Source of the DNA: Enterococcus sp. DIV2402
GTDB lineage: Bacteria > Bacillota > Bacilli > Lactobacillales > Enterococcaceae
Direction of reading: 5' to 3'
Length of the DNA: 64,000 bases
Assembly: GCF_017426705.2 (NCBI RefSeq)
Contig: NZ_CP147251.1
Location: forward strand, 741,001-805,000
Shown here: in pieces, positions 46,635-55,646 of the stretch
How positions within the stretch are numbered: position 1 is the first letter of the stretch
Layout: each line of letters starts with the position of its first letter
Position numbers and translations under genes: made by a program
Notes under the pieces: model-generated
What the model saw: only the letters and a program-made list of their open reading frames with translations
Told to the model about the DNA's origin: nothing
Databases searched by the model: none

Positions 46635-49310
46635 TTACGCCATTTTTTTACGGATCACCATTGGTAAAATACCTTGATTTTTCCAATAGCGAATATCTGC
46701 AGGGGCGTCAAAGCGTAGACGAGTAGTGAAACGAATCTCAGTTCCATCGGCTTTTTTAGCAATGACATCAATTAATTGTTGGACTTCGGGTTCTTCAGGT
46801 AGGAAGATATCAAATGTTTCTTCCCCATTTAAACCAAGTGATTCTGCGGTATCACCATTTAAGTATTCCAATGGAACAACACCCATCATCACTAAGTTAC
46901 TACGGTGGATACGTTCAAAACTTTCCGCTAAAACAGCTTTTACGCCTAATAATTGCGTTCCTTTAGCTGCCCAGTCACGAGAAGAGCCCATACCGTAATC
47001 TTTTCCTGCAAGGACAATCCCACCAATATTGTTTTCTTGATATTTCATCGACGCATCGTAAATCGACATTTCTTCTCCAGTTGGTAAGTATCTAGTAACG
47101 CTACCTGTACTTCCAGGAACTAATTGGTTTTGTAGACGGATATTTCCGAATGTGCCACGCATCATAATTTCATGATTGCCTCGACGAGAACCAAATGAGT
47201 TGAAATCACGATAAGTGACACCTTTTTCTTTTAAGTATTTCCCAGCAGGAGAATCTAAACCAATACTTCCAGCAGGAGAGATATGGTCGGTTGTTACGGA
47301 ATCAGCTAACTTAGCTAAGACGTGTAGATTTTCTAGTGTTCCTTGTTTTGGTAATTCTTTGGTTAAACCATCAAAGAATGGTGGGTTCGCAATATACGTT
47401 GATTCTTCTTCCCATTCGTAACAGTCACTAGTTGTTGTTTCGATTTCATTCCAACGTTCATTGGCATCAAATAAGTGCGAATAAGCTTCTTTAAAGGCAT
47501 CCGGTGAAACATATTTTTGGATACAGTCTTGTACTTCTTCTGCACTTGGCCAAATATCGTTTAACATCACGGGTTGGCCATCATTACCAATTCCTAGTGG
47601 TTCTTTAGTCAAATCTTTGCGGACTGTTCCGGCTAATGCGTATGCGACAACTAATGGCGGTGAAGCAAGGTAGTTCGCTTTGATTAATGGATGGATACGG
47701 CCTTCAAAGTTACGATTTCCTGACAAAACAGAGGAAACTAATAACTGTTCTTCTTGAATCGCATCTGAAATGGCATCATCTAAAGGACCAGAATTTCCGA
47801 TACATGTCGTACAGCCATAACCAACTAGGTAAAAACCTAATTTTTCCAAGTAAGGCAATAAACCACTTTTAGATAAGTAAGAAGTAACGATTTTTGAACC
47901 TGGTGCTAATGATGTTTTGACATAAGCAGGTACTTTTAAGCCCTTTTCAACAGCATTTCTAGCAAGCAAGCCAGCTGAAAGCATAACGAACGGGTTACTT
48001 GTATTTGTACAGCTAGTAATCGCAGCTAATAAGACATCTCCAGTATGGATCAGATTATCTTCTTTATCCCATTTGATTTCAGCAGTTTTCTCTAATTCTT
48101 CTACTGGTAAACCAAAGCCTTTTGGACCTACAGGTGCTTGAATAGATTGGTCGAAATCTTCTGCTACATTTGACAATGTAATCCGGTCTTGTGGACGTTT
48201 TGGTCCAGCAAGTGATGGTTGGATGTCATCTAAATCAATGGTGATGACTTTTGTATAGGTTGGTACAACGTCTTTGTCGTAAAACAAATGATTTTCTTTG
48301 GCATAAGTTTCTACTAGTTCAATTAATTCAGGTGAACGACCAGTAGTTGCCATGTAATTTAATGTTTCTTCATCAATTGGACAGAATCCACAAGTTGCAC
48401 CATATTCAGGGGCCATGTTTGCCAAAGTGGCACGGTCTGCTAAACTTAATTCAGAATAACTTGTTCCAAAATATTCAACAAATTTTCCTACTACTTTTTC
48501 ATTACGTAAACGTTCAGTGACCGCAAGTGCTAAGTCGGTTGCTGTTGTTCCAGCTGGAAAAGAACCAACGAATTCAACGCCGATAACTTCAGGTGTTGGG
48601 AAGAAAGAAGCTTCTCCTAAAATAGCTGCTTCGGCTTCAATTCCGCCAACGCCCCAACCTAGAACGCCTAATCCATTAATCATTGTGGTATGTGAGTCTG
48701 TTCCTTGTAATGTGTCTGGGAATAATAAAATTTTACCATCCACTTCTTTACTGATGACAACATCAGATAAAGATTCAATGTTTACTTGGTGAATGATTCC
48801 AGTTTCTGGAGGTACCACTTCAAAATCATTAAACGATTGTTGTGCCCATTTTAAGAATTGATAACGTTCTTGATTACGTTCAAATTCTCTTTCCGTATTA
48901 ATCGCAATTGCTTCAGGACGACCAGAAGCATCAACTTGAACGGAATGGTCAACGACTAAGGTAACGGGAATTTCAGGATTGATGTCTGAAGCATTTCCTC
49001 CTAGTGAAACAATTGCATCACGCATCGCAGCTAAATCTACGACAGCAGGAACGCCAGTAAAATCTTGTAAGACAACGCGGGCTGGTTTAAAAGGGACAAC
49101 TCCTTGAGGGGTATCTGGGTTCCAATTCACTAAAGTGTCAATGTTTTCTTCAGTTACGTCTTCACCAAGATGGCGAGCAACACTTTCTAGTAGAACACGA
49201 ATAGAGTAAGGTAAAGCGGCTAAGTTTCCATTGTATTCTTTCACTACATCAGCAATTGCACAATAATCATATTCAGTACTATTTAATTTTAAATGTTTCT
49301 TCCAATGCAT
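46635..49310 (-). CDS. acnA: Aconitate hydratase
   Basis: 891-residue AcnA-type aconitase interconverting citrate and isocitrate with a [4Fe-4S] cluster. Cluster ligands are seen in AAITSCTNTSNP and GYGCTTCIGNSGPL. Other landmarks are FPDTLQGTDSHTTMINGLGV and the C-terminal GKDYGMGSSRDWAAKGT. GGAGG is 7 bases before the ATG. First gene of the acnA-icd operon, divergent from citrate synthase. Full length. It may double as an iron-responsive RNA-binding protein, as in Bacillus, but nothing here shows this. Confidence 0.96.
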   Translation of the reverse strand: MHWKKHLKLNSTEYDYCAIADVVKEYNGNLAALPYSIRVLLESVARHLGEDVTEENIDTLVNWNPDTPQGVVPFKPARVVLQDFTGVPAVVDLAAMRDAIVSLGGNASDINPEIPVTLVVDHSVQVDASGRPEAIAINTEREFERNQERYQFLKWAQQSFNDFEVVPPETGIIHQVNIESLSDVVISKEVDGKILLFPDTLQGTDSHTTMINGLGVLGWGVGGIEAEAAILGEASFFPTPEVIGVEFVGSFPAGTTATDLALAVTERLRNEKVVGKFVEYFGTSYSELSLADRATLANMAPEYGATCGFCPIDEETLNYMATTGRSPELIELVETYAKENHLFYDKDVVPTYTKVITIDLDDIQPSLAGPKRPQDRITLSNVAEDFDQSIQAPVGPKGFGLPVEELEKTAEIKWDKEDNLIHTGDVLLAAITSCTNTSNPFVMLSAGLLARNAVEKGLKVPAYVKTSLAPGSKIVTSYLSKSGLLPYLEKLGFYLVGYGCTTCIGNSGPLDDAISDAIQEEQLLVSSVLSGNRNFEGRIHPLIKANYLASPPLVVAYALAGTVRKDLTKEPLGIGNDGQPVMLNDIWPSAEEVQDCIQKYVSPDAFKEAYSHLFDANERWNEIETTTSDCYEWEEESTYIANPPFFDGLTKELPKQGTLENLHVLAKLADSVTTDHISPAGSIGLDSPAGKYLKEKGVTYRDFNSFGSRRGNHEIMMRGTFGNIRLQNQLVPGSTGSVTRYLPTGEEMSIYDASMKYQENNIGGIVLAGKDYGMGSSRDWAAKGTQLLGVKAVLAESFERIHRSNLVMMGVVPLEYLNGDTAESLGLNGEETFDIFLPEEPEVQQLIDVIAKKADGTEIRFTTRLRFDAPADIRYWKNQGILPMVIRKKMA

Positions 49311-49347
49311 TAAAATGCCTCCAATTCTATTTTAGAGTCTTAGTATA

Positions 49348-49375
49348 ATTATACGTTTTTATTCTGAAAAAGCAA
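49348..49375 (-). promoter_or_regulatory. Promoter of acnA-icd
   Basis: Minus strand TTGCTT (49370-49375), a 16-base spacer and perfect TATAAT (49348-49353). The -10 lies in the dyad GTATAATTATAC, which might also be bound by a regulator. Confidence 0.6.
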
Positions 49376-49415
49376 ATCAATAAATTTTAATTCTTTCATT
49401 TTTAACTTATCATGT

Positions 49416-49421
49416 TATAAT
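49416..49421 (+). promoter_or_regulatory. -10 box of the citrate synthase gene
   Basis: Perfect TATAAT preceded by TG (TGTTATAAT, extended -10) on the plus strand; the -35 is poor. It lies in the 179-base divergent gap shared with acnA, so the two promoters may be coregulated. Confidence 0.5.
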
Positions 49422-49489
49422 GGTTTCCATAATTTGTTTTAAAAAAATGAGCTAAATTATCAAAAGAAGGTAGAATAGGAGGAAAAAAA

Positions 49490-50881
49490 GTGGGAGAATA
49501 TCAAAATTCCTTTCCAAGTTTAGAAGAACTCGCTTTAAGATGTTATGCAAATGATAAAATAGATGTGCAACTTTATACAGAAAACGATGTAAGGCGGGGG
49601 TTGCGTGATAACAATGGAAAAGGGGTCGTTGTTGGGCTGACAAACATTTCGACAATTTATCCGGAAAAGATTGTCAACGGTGAGAAAATTCCAGGTGTAG
49701 GTGAGTTACGTTACCGTGGAATCGATATCGATGAATTGGTGAATGGCTTCGTTTCAGAAGGGCGATTTGGTTTCGAGGAAGTTGCATATTTATTACTTTT
49801 TGGAGAGCTGCCTTCAGATAAAGAATTGTATGATTTTCAAGAAATTATTGCTAAAAGACGTACTTTACCAACTAATTTTGTACGTGACGTGATTATGAAA
49901 GCTCCGCCAGAAAGTATCATGAACAGCTTATCTCGTAGTATTCTAACCTTAGCTAGTTATGATGATAAAGCTGATGACGTAAGTATTGAGAACGTTTTAG
50001 ATCAAAGCTTAAACTTAATTGCCGTTTTTCCAATGTTAGCAGTGTATGCCTACCATGCATATAATCATTATACAAAAGATGAAAGTATGTACATTCATCG
50101 TCCGCAGATTGGATTAAGTACAGCTGAAACAATTTTAACGATGTTGCGCCCAGATAAACAATATACCCCACAAGAAGCACAAACTTTAGATATGGCATTA
50201 GTGCTACATATGGAACATGGTGGAGGAAATAACTCTACGTTTACTACACGTGTGGTTACTTCTAGTGGTTCGGATACGTATTCAACGATTGCTGCAGCGT
50301 TAGGCTCATTAAAAGGTCCAAAACATGGCGGTGCGAATATTAAAGTGACGCAAATGATGGAAGATTTAAAAGACAAGGTTTCAGATTATTCGGATGAAGA
50401 TGCTGTCCGTCAATATTTATCAGATATCTTAGATAAAAAAGAATTTGATAAAAAAGGATTAATTTATGGCATGGGTCATGCGATTTATAGTGACAATGAT
50501 CCTCGTGCGGCGATTTTCAAACGCTATGTATCTAAATTAGCGGAAGAAAAAGGCGCAGAAGCTCAAGCAGAATATAATTTATATACGTTGGTTGAACGAG
50601 TGGCACCAGAAATTATTGGAGAAAAGCGTCGAATGTACAAAGGAGTTAGTGCGAATATCGACTTTTTCAGCGGATTTGTTTATAGTATGTTGGGTTTGCC
50701 GTCTGAATTATATACGCCAATTTTTGCTATTGCTCGGATTGTGGGTTGGTCAGCACATCGGATTGAAGAGTTAATTAATGCACAAAAAATTATGCGTCCA
50801 GCTTACAAAGAAGTATCTGTGGATCGCCATTATCAAACGTTAGAAGAACGTTCACTGGAATCAATCCATAAAGGTGCATAA
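49490..50881 (+). CDS. Citrate synthase (long form, citrate/2-methylcitrate synthase family)
   Basis: 463-residue enzyme condensing oxaloacetate and acetyl-CoA. The catalytic His lies in SLKGPKHGGANIKV, the second His in IYGMGHAIYSDNDPRA, and the catalytic Asp in SANIDFFSGFVYSMLG. It is about 90 residues longer than Bacillus CitZ, mainly through an N-terminal extension before GLTNISTIYPEKIV, as in the long forms of some Firmicutes. GTG start after AGGAGG. With acnA and icd it makes the oxidative branch to 2-oxoglutarate, probably for glutamate supply. Confidence 0.92.
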   Translation: MGEYQNSFPSLEELALRCYANDKIDVQLYTENDVRRGLRDNNGKGVVVGLTNISTIYPEKIVNGEKIPGVGELRYRGIDIDELVNGFVSEGRFGFEEVAYLLLFGELPSDKELYDFQEIIAKRRTLPTNFVRDVIMKAPPESIMNSLSRSILTLASYDDKADDVSIENVLDQSLNLIAVFPMLAVYAYHAYNHYTKDESMYIHRPQIGLSTAETILTMLRPDKQYTPQEAQTLDMALVLHMEHGGGNNSTFTTRVVTSSGSDTYSTIAAALGSLKGPKHGGANIKVTQMMEDLKDKVSDYSDEDAVRQYLSDILDKKEFDKKGLIYGMGHAIYSDNDPRAAIFKRYVSKLAEEKGAEAQAEYNLYTLVERVAPEIIGEKRRMYKGVSANIDFFSGFVYSMLGLPSELYTPIFAIARIVGWSAHRIEELINAQKIMRPAYKEVSVDRHYQTLEERSLESIHKGA

Positions 50882-50888
50882 AAAAGAT

Positions 50889-50933
50889 ACAACGCTAACT
50901 ACTATTTAATAGCAGTTAGCGTTGTGTTTTTTT
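50889..50933 (+). terminator. Terminator after citrate synthase gene
   Basis: 12-bp perfect stem (50889-50900 with 50914-50925), then a T-run. Confidence 0.88.
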
Positions 50934-50942
50934 GATAAAAAA

Positions 50943-50976
50943 ACATCCAAAACTCTGTAAATAAAGTTTTGGATGT
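50943..50976 (-). terminator. Terminator after rpsD
   Basis: 12-bp perfect stem (50943-50954 with 50965-50976), followed on the minus strand by a T-run. Confidence 0.85.
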
Positions 50977-50989
50977 AAGAATAATTTTC

Positions 50990-51601
50990 TTATAGTTTTT
51001 GGTTGTAGTATTCAACGACTAAAGCTTCATCAACTTCAAGAGTTAATTCGTCACGTTCTGGTAAACGAGTTAATGAGCCTTCTAGTTTATCAGCATCGAA
51101 GCTTACAAATGCTGAGCGACCAACAGTTGCTTCAACAGCTTCTTTAATAGTAGGAATACCTTTAGATTTTTCGCGAACGCCGATCACTTGACCAACTTCA
51201 ACGCGGAATGAAGGGATATCAACACGCTTGCCATCAACAGTGATGTGACCGTGGTTAACTAATTGACGTGCTTGACGACGAGTAGTTGCTAAACCTAAAC
51301 GGTAAACAACGTTGTCTAAACGACGTTCTAATAATACCATGAAGTTAACACCGTGTTTTCCTTCTTTAATTTTGCTAGCTTGTACGAATAAAGTACGGAA
51401 TTGACGTTCATTCATACCATACATATGACGTAGTTTTTGTTTTTCGTTTAATTGCAATCCATATTCAGAACGAGAGCCACGACTGTTTGGTCCGTGTTGT
51501 CCTGGTGCGTATGGGCGACGAGCTAATTCTTTTCCAGTGCCAGATAAAGAAATACCTAAGCGACGAGAAAGTTTCCATGATGGTCCTGTATAACGAGACA
51601 T
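50990..51601 (-). CDS. rpsD: 30S ribosomal protein S4
   Basis: 203-residue primary 16S-binding protein. [19 protein letters not shown] at the N terminus and the S4 RNA-binding domain ([38 protein letters not shown]) are complete. The N-terminal zinc-binding cysteines are absent, as in the Cys-minus S4 of many Firmicutes. The gene stands alone behind a structured leader, as in Bacillus, where S4 represses its own synthesis. Confidence 0.98.
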   Translation of the reverse strand: MSRYTGPSWKLSRRLGISLSGTGKELARRPYAPGQHGPNSRGSRSEYGLQLNEKQKLRHMYGMNERQFRTLFVQASKIKEGKHGVNFMVLLERRLDNVVYRLGLATTRRQARQLVNHGHITVDGKRVDIPSFRVEVGQVIGVREKSKGIPTIKEAVEATVGRSAFVSFDADKLEGSLTRLPERDELTLEVDEALVVEYYNQKL

Positions 51602-51784
51602 TTAAAAATTCCTCCAATAAAATAAGTTTTTTGGAGTAAAATAATCCGATGAAAAATTCACAATACGTGTAGTTCGTTCTTCAACCTTCACCTTCGCAGC
51701 CGCGGTTACGCAATTGCACCCGTAGAGGGCAACGAACTGGTGACGTATAATTATTTTTCTGCTGCATTATTTTACACAAAGAAT
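51602..51784 (-). ncRNA. rpsD mRNA leader, probable S4 autoregulatory element
   Basis: About 180-base untranslated leader between promoter and rpsD. It is GC-rich and structured compared with its AT-rich flanks: AGTTCGTT (51671-51678) pairs with AACGAACT (51731-51738), closing a domain with internal GC-rich stems around CGCAGCCGCGG. Another short stem with CCAATAAAATAAGTTTTTTGG lies nearer the start codon. Firmicutes rpsD leaders bind S4 to repress translation. Matching this RNA to a specific family would need a covariance search. Confidence 0.7.
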
Positions 51785-51814
51785 AGTATATGATAAATCA
51801 AGCGAAATTGTCAA
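51785..51814 (-). promoter_or_regulatory. rpsD promoter
   Basis: Minus strand perfect TTGACA (51809-51814), an 18-base spacer and TATACT (51785-51790). Confidence 0.75.
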
Positions 51815-52157
51815 GCCTAATTCACTGGTCATTACAGACTGTTTTTGTAAAATTTGTGAAAAATACGATGGAAATAAAATAATGTTATTTCATAGAGGTT
51901 GGAAATTTTCGCTTATATTATCACAATGTACGTTAAATAAAATAGCGGACGAATGAAATTCAAGCGATAAAAATCCATGAAACAGAAATGAAAAGTAGGG
52001 CTAACCTTTGATAAATACGCTTTTATGAAAAAATAATGAAAGAGGACGAGAAAAAAAGAAAAAGAAAGTAATCTTTTTCACAAAATTCTTTACAAATGAA
52101 ATGTTTCTCTTTAAAATGAGAGAGTAAGTTTGAAAAAAAGAAGCGAAGGTGAAAAAA
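51815..52157. other. AT-rich gap upstream of the FNT channel gene
   Basis: No ORF or structured RNA is evident over about 340 bases. It holds only the plus-strand promoter TTTACA-17-TAAAAT (52089-52117) near its right end and the ribosome site. Confidence 0.5.
52089..52117 (+). promoter_or_regulatory. Promoter of the formate/nitrite channel gene
   Basis: TTTACA (52089-52094), a 17-base spacer and TAAAAT (52112-52117), 40 bases before the start codon. Confidence 0.65.
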
Positions 52158-52958
52158 ATGATGAATCCAATCTCCCCCTTGTTTGAAAAAATTGATTCGT
52201 CCATCGGTAAAAAAGTGGATCTAATCGAAAAAAGTTATGTACGTTATGCTGTGCGTGCGATGTTGGCCTGTTTATTTTTAACGTTAGGAACGGCTATTGC
52301 TTTTTCGATTGCGATGAAAGGCGAAGATATTGCACATGGGTTAGGGAAAATGTTATATGCATTTATGTTTAGTTGGTCATTGGTAATGATTTTGTATATG
52401 AATGCGGAATTAGGAACGTCGAATATGTTATATATGACGGTTGGTGTTTATCGCAAACGTTTGTCAGTGAGTCTCGCTTGTAAGATATTATTCACATGTA
52501 TTCTCTTTAATTTAATTGGTGGTATTTTGTTTGGTTATTTAATATCGCTAACCGGTCCATTCCAAAATTTACCAGCTGATAATTATATGTTTGAATCTAT
52601 TGCGGCGAAACTAAATAAATCAACTATCCAAATTCTCGTTGAAGGTGTTTTTGCAAATATTGTCGTAAATACGGCTGTTTTAGTAAGTATGCGTATGAAA
52701 GATGATGCCAGTAAAGTATTGTCAATTATCTTTATCATTTTCATTTTCGCTTTCTTAGGATACGAGCACGTTATCGCGAATTTTCCAGCATTTTCACTTG
52801 CTTATTTTGCTTCTCATGGAACGATTGAAGCGATGACTTTTGGGAATGTTATTCATAATTTAACTTTTGCTTTAATTGGAAACTATATTGGTGGGGGACT
52901 AGTCGTAGGATTAGTATATGCATGGTTAAATAATTCAAAATCAAATTATGTTGATTAA
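52158..52958 (+). CDS. Formate/nitrite transporter family channel
   Basis: 266-residue membrane protein of the FNT family (FocA/NirC-like) with six hydrophobic segments. Family-typical stretches are AELGTSNMLYMTVGVYRKR, FANIVVNTAVLVSMRMKDD and FGNVIHNLTFALIGNYIGGG. FNT channels are pentamers passing formate, nitrite, lactate or hydrosulfide; the substrate here is not determined. ATG 52158 is 6 bases after AAGGTG; ATG 52161 and GTG 52149 are alternatives. No pyruvate formate-lyase gene is adjacent. Confidence 0.88.
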   Translation: MMNPISPLFEKIDSSIGKKVDLIEKSYVRYAVRAMLACLFLTLGTAIAFSIAMKGEDIAHGLGKMLYAFMFSWSLVMILYMNAELGTSNMLYMTVGVYRKRLSVSLACKILFTCILFNLIGGILFGYLISLTGPFQNLPADNYMFESIAAKLNKSTIQILVEGVFANIVVNTAVLVSMRMKDDASKVLSIIFIIFIFAFLGYEHVIANFPAFSLAYFASHGTIEAMTFGNVIHNLTFALIGNYIGGGLVVGLVYAWLNNSKSNYVD

Positions 52959-52965
52959 ACAATTC

Positions 52966-53008
52966 AAAAAAGGTTGCTGCATCTTTCGAGGTGTAGCAAT
53001 CTTTTTTT
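52966..53008 (+). terminator. Terminator after the FNT gene
   Basis: Stem of about 16 bp (AAAAAAGGTTGCTGCA with TGTAGCAATCTTTTTT, one or two G-T or mismatched pairs), ending in T7. Confidence 0.82.
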
Positions 53009-53096
53009 ACGTTAGAAAAAAATCAAGAATGTTGAAAAGACAAGATAACTATGTTTTAGTAGTAAGTAAGAAATAAAAGAAAGCGAGTTAACAAAC

Positions 53097-53882
53097 GTGG
53101 AACGTAAATTATTTGCCTTTGATATTGATGGAACGCTTTTAGATTCAACGAAACAAGCTTTGCCGAGTACTGTCACTGCACTAGAAGAATTACGAAAAGC
53201 AGGACATTTTGTAACCGTAGCCACTGGTCGCAGCCGTTACTTAGCTAAACCAGTGATTGAAACATTTAAATTTGATAATTATATTCTTTGTAATGGTGCT
53301 GCGGCTTTTATGAATCACAAACAAGTTTATAAAAATTTATTGCCGCAAGAACAAGTTCGTGCATTTCTCAAGGAAGCGCATGACATGTTGATTGATACGT
53401 CGTTTATTGGTTTAGATGTTTCGAAACGTTCAACAACTTTTGACCCCGAGCGAATGGAAGAAGCAATGAGTTCTTTTGGTTCGATGACCCCTGATTTAGA
53501 TCCAACATTTCTGGATACTGCTGATGTTTATCAAGTTTTGGCTTTTTATGATGCTCAATTGGAACATTTTTTTGATGATAAATATCCAGAGTTGCATTTT
53601 GTTCGTTGGCATGAAAAATGTGTGGATGTCATACCAAAAGGAGGTTCAAAAGCGACGACTATCTTACATGTAGCTGAGCAAGTTGGTTTAACAAAAGACG
53701 ACGTCATCAGCTTTGGTGATGGCATGAATGATCGAGAAATGTTAGCTGCTTCAGGCGTGGGTGTGGCGATGGGAAATGCATCAGATGAAGTTCGTCAATA
53801 TGCCGATATGATTACTTCAGATAATGACAATGATGGCATTTGGAAAGCATTGATGGAGTTAGGTTTTTTAACAGGAAAGTAG
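53097..53882 (+). CDS. Cof-type HAD-superfamily phosphatase
   Basis: 261-residue HAD hydrolase, IIB type: motif I FAFDIDGTLLDSTK, motif II VTVATGRSRYLA, and motif IV ISFGDGMNDREMLAASG. Only distantly similar to the HAD gene at 18.9 kb. GTG start with a weak AAAGCGAG site. The next gene, mgsA, starts 12 bases downstream, so the two form an operon; a sugar-phosphate phosphatase role beside methylglyoxal synthase is plausible but unproved. Confidence 0.9.
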   Translation: MERKLFAFDIDGTLLDSTKQALPSTVTALEELRKAGHFVTVATGRSRYLAKPVIETFKFDNYILCNGAAAFMNHKQVYKNLLPQEQVRAFLKEAHDMLIDTSFIGLDVSKRSTTFDPERMEEAMSSFGSMTPDLDPTFLDTADVYQVLAFYDAQLEHFFDDKYPELHFVRWHEKCVDVIPKGGSKATTILHVAEQVGLTKDDVISFGDGMNDREMLAASGVGVAMGNASDEVRQYADMITSDNDNDGIWKALMELGFLTGK

Positions 53883-53894
53883 GAGGAGTTCACT

Positions 53895-54317
53895 ATGAAA
53901 ATTGCGTTAATTGCTCATGATCGTAAAAAAGACTTAATGGTAAAATTAGTTGGTGCTTACAAACATATCTTGGAGCAACATGAACTTTTTGCAACAGGAA
54001 CCACAGGCGGTAGAATTCAAGATGAGACGGAATTGCCGGTGCATCGCTTTAAGTCGGGACCACTAGGTGGAGATCAACAAATTGGTGCGATGATTTCAGA
54101 AGATGCTTTAGATATGGTGATTTTTTTACGTGACCCACTAGCTGCCCAACCACATGAACCTGATGTGACGGCATTAATCCGTTTGTCAGATGTCTATGAA
54201 ATTCCGTTAGCAACAAACATTGGGACGGCAGAAATTTTGATTCGTGGCTTAGAAGCTGGCTTTGCAGATTTTCGAGAAGTGGTTCATGAATTAGATCATA
54301 CACCGTTGTCCTTTTAA
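53895..54317 (+). CDS. mgsA: Methylglyoxal synthase
   Basis: 140-residue enzyme converting dihydroxyacetone phosphate to methylglyoxal, relieving phosphosugar stress. [28 protein letters not shown], the phosphate-binding [14 protein letters not shown] and [15 protein letters not shown] with the catalytic Asp are all present. Length slightly under the E. coli enzyme (152). AGGAGG before the ATG. Confidence 0.95.
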   Translation: MKIALIAHDRKKDLMVKLVGAYKHILEQHELFATGTTGGRIQDETELPVHRFKSGPLGGDQQIGAMISEDALDMVIFLRDPLAAQPHEPDVTALIRLSDVYEIPLATNIGTAEILIRGLEAGFADFREVVHELDHTPLSF

Positions 54318-54324
54318 CTTTCTT

Positions 54325-54356
54325 AAAAGAGTTTGGAATCCCAAACTCTTTTTTTT
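54325..54356 (+). terminator. Terminator after mgsA
   Basis: 12-bp perfect stem (54325-54336 with 54341-54352) and a T-run. Confidence 0.85.
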
Positions 54357-54410
54357 CTACTCTAAAACCTTTATAATGGGGAAAGATGTTAATAGAGAAG
54401 AGGAAAATAT

Positions 54411-55208
54411 GTGCGGGTTTTATTTATTGGTGATGTAGTTGGGTCATTAGGAAGAGAAACAATTACGGATTATTTACCTAAGTTGAAAAAGGTTTATCGT
54501 CCTCAAGTCACAATTTTAAACGGTGAAAATGCGGCAGCTGGTCGTGGAATCACTGAGAAAATCTACAAAAAATTTTTACAAGATGGTGTTGATGTAGTCA
54601 CACTTGGTAATCATACATGGGATAATCGAGCAATTTTTGACTTCATTGATGATGCAAAAAAAATGATTCGCCCAGCAAATTTCCCAGAAGCAGCACCAGG
54701 AAAAGGGATTGTTTATGTGAAAGTCAATGCAATTGAATTGGCGGTTATTAATTTACAAGCACGTTCGTTTATGGTGGATATAGATGATCCGTTTAAAAAA
54801 GCGGATGAATTAGTAACGGAAGCGCGTAAACGGACACCTTTCATTTTTGTTGATTTCCATGGTGAAACAACGAGTGAAAAACAAGCGATGGGATGGTATT
54901 TAGATGGTCGTGTCTCAGCTGTTGTAGGTACGCATACGCATGTGCAAACAAATGACGCACGAATTTTACCGCAAGGCACTGCATATTTGTCTGATGTTGG
55001 TATGACAGGACCTTATGATGGGATTTTAGGTATGAAACGTGAAGCGGTCATTGAGAAATTCTTAACTGCTTTACCACAGCGATTTGAAGTTGTGGAACAA
55101 GGCCGTAGTATTTTGTCGGCATGTATTATTGAAATTAATGAACAGACAGGAAAAGCCAAATCGATTCAACCGATTCAAATTAGTGAAGATCGCCCGTTTA
55201 CAGAATAA
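54411..55208 (+). CDS. ymdB: YmdB family metallophosphoesterase
   Basis: 265-residue phosphodiesterase of the YmdB family. Metal-site motifs in order: LFIGDVVGSLGRE, NGENAAAGRGIT, TLGNHTWDN, DFHGETTSEK, GTHTHVQTNDA. Bacillus YmdB hydrolyses 2',3'-cyclic nucleotides and affects biofilm decisions. GTG start after GAGGAAAA; the ATG two bases earlier is out of frame. In Bacillus it also lies upstream of ymcA and mutS, so the order is conserved. Confidence 0.93.
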   Translation: MRVLFIGDVVGSLGRETITDYLPKLKKVYRPQVTILNGENAAAGRGITEKIYKKFLQDGVDVVTLGNHTWDNRAIFDFIDDAKKMIRPANFPEAAPGKGIVYVKVNAIELAVINLQARSFMVDIDDPFKKADELVTEARKRTPFIFVDFHGETTSEKQAMGWYLDGRVSAVVGTHTHVQTNDARILPQGTAYLSDVGMTGPYDGILGMKREAVIEKFLTALPQRFEVVEQGRSILSACIIEINEQTGKAKSIQPIQISEDRPFTE

Positions 55209-55226
55209 TCAAGAAGCGAGGGAAAG

Positions 55227-55646
55227 ATGTTGAGTCCTTTAGAGCAAGAACCACAAATTCAGCAGGAATTAACTGTCTTACTAGATTTATTAGCAGAACA
55301 TGAAATCATCAAAGAGTTCAAAAAAGTGCAAAAAAAAGCACGTCAAAATGCACACTTAAAAGAAATTGAAGAAGCGATTAAACGTGCACAAAAAGATGCG
55401 GTCCAATATGCCCACTATGGCAAACCAGAAGCAGAACGCCAAGCGATTGCCCGTATTAATGAATTAAATAAAGAGTATGCCGAGCATCCATTGGTGATTG
55501 CTTATCGCGAAAAATTAATGGAAGCGAACGATTTATTGCACTATGTAACAACTAGCTTGCAACAGCAAGTGAATCAAGCAATTGAGGAGGAAGAAACAAA
55601 TGCCTCAAAAAACGAAGCATACCCCAATGATGGAACAATATTTTAG
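55227..55646 (+). CDS. YlbF/YmcA family protein, RicA-like
   Basis: 139-residue all-helical protein of the YlbF/YmcA family ([38 protein letters not shown]). In Bacillus, YmcA (RicA) with YlbF and YaaT guides RNase Y to mRNA targets. The position between ymdB and mutS supports a YmcA identity. The C-terminal acidic tail overlaps mutS by 47 bases. Confidence 0.87.
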   Translation: MLSPLEQEPQIQQELTVLLDLLAEHEIIKEFKKVQKKARQNAHLKEIEEAIKRAQKDAVQYAHYGKPEAERQAIARINELNKEYAEHPLVIAYREKLMEANDLLHYVTTSLQQQVNQAIEEEETNASKNEAYPNDGTIF

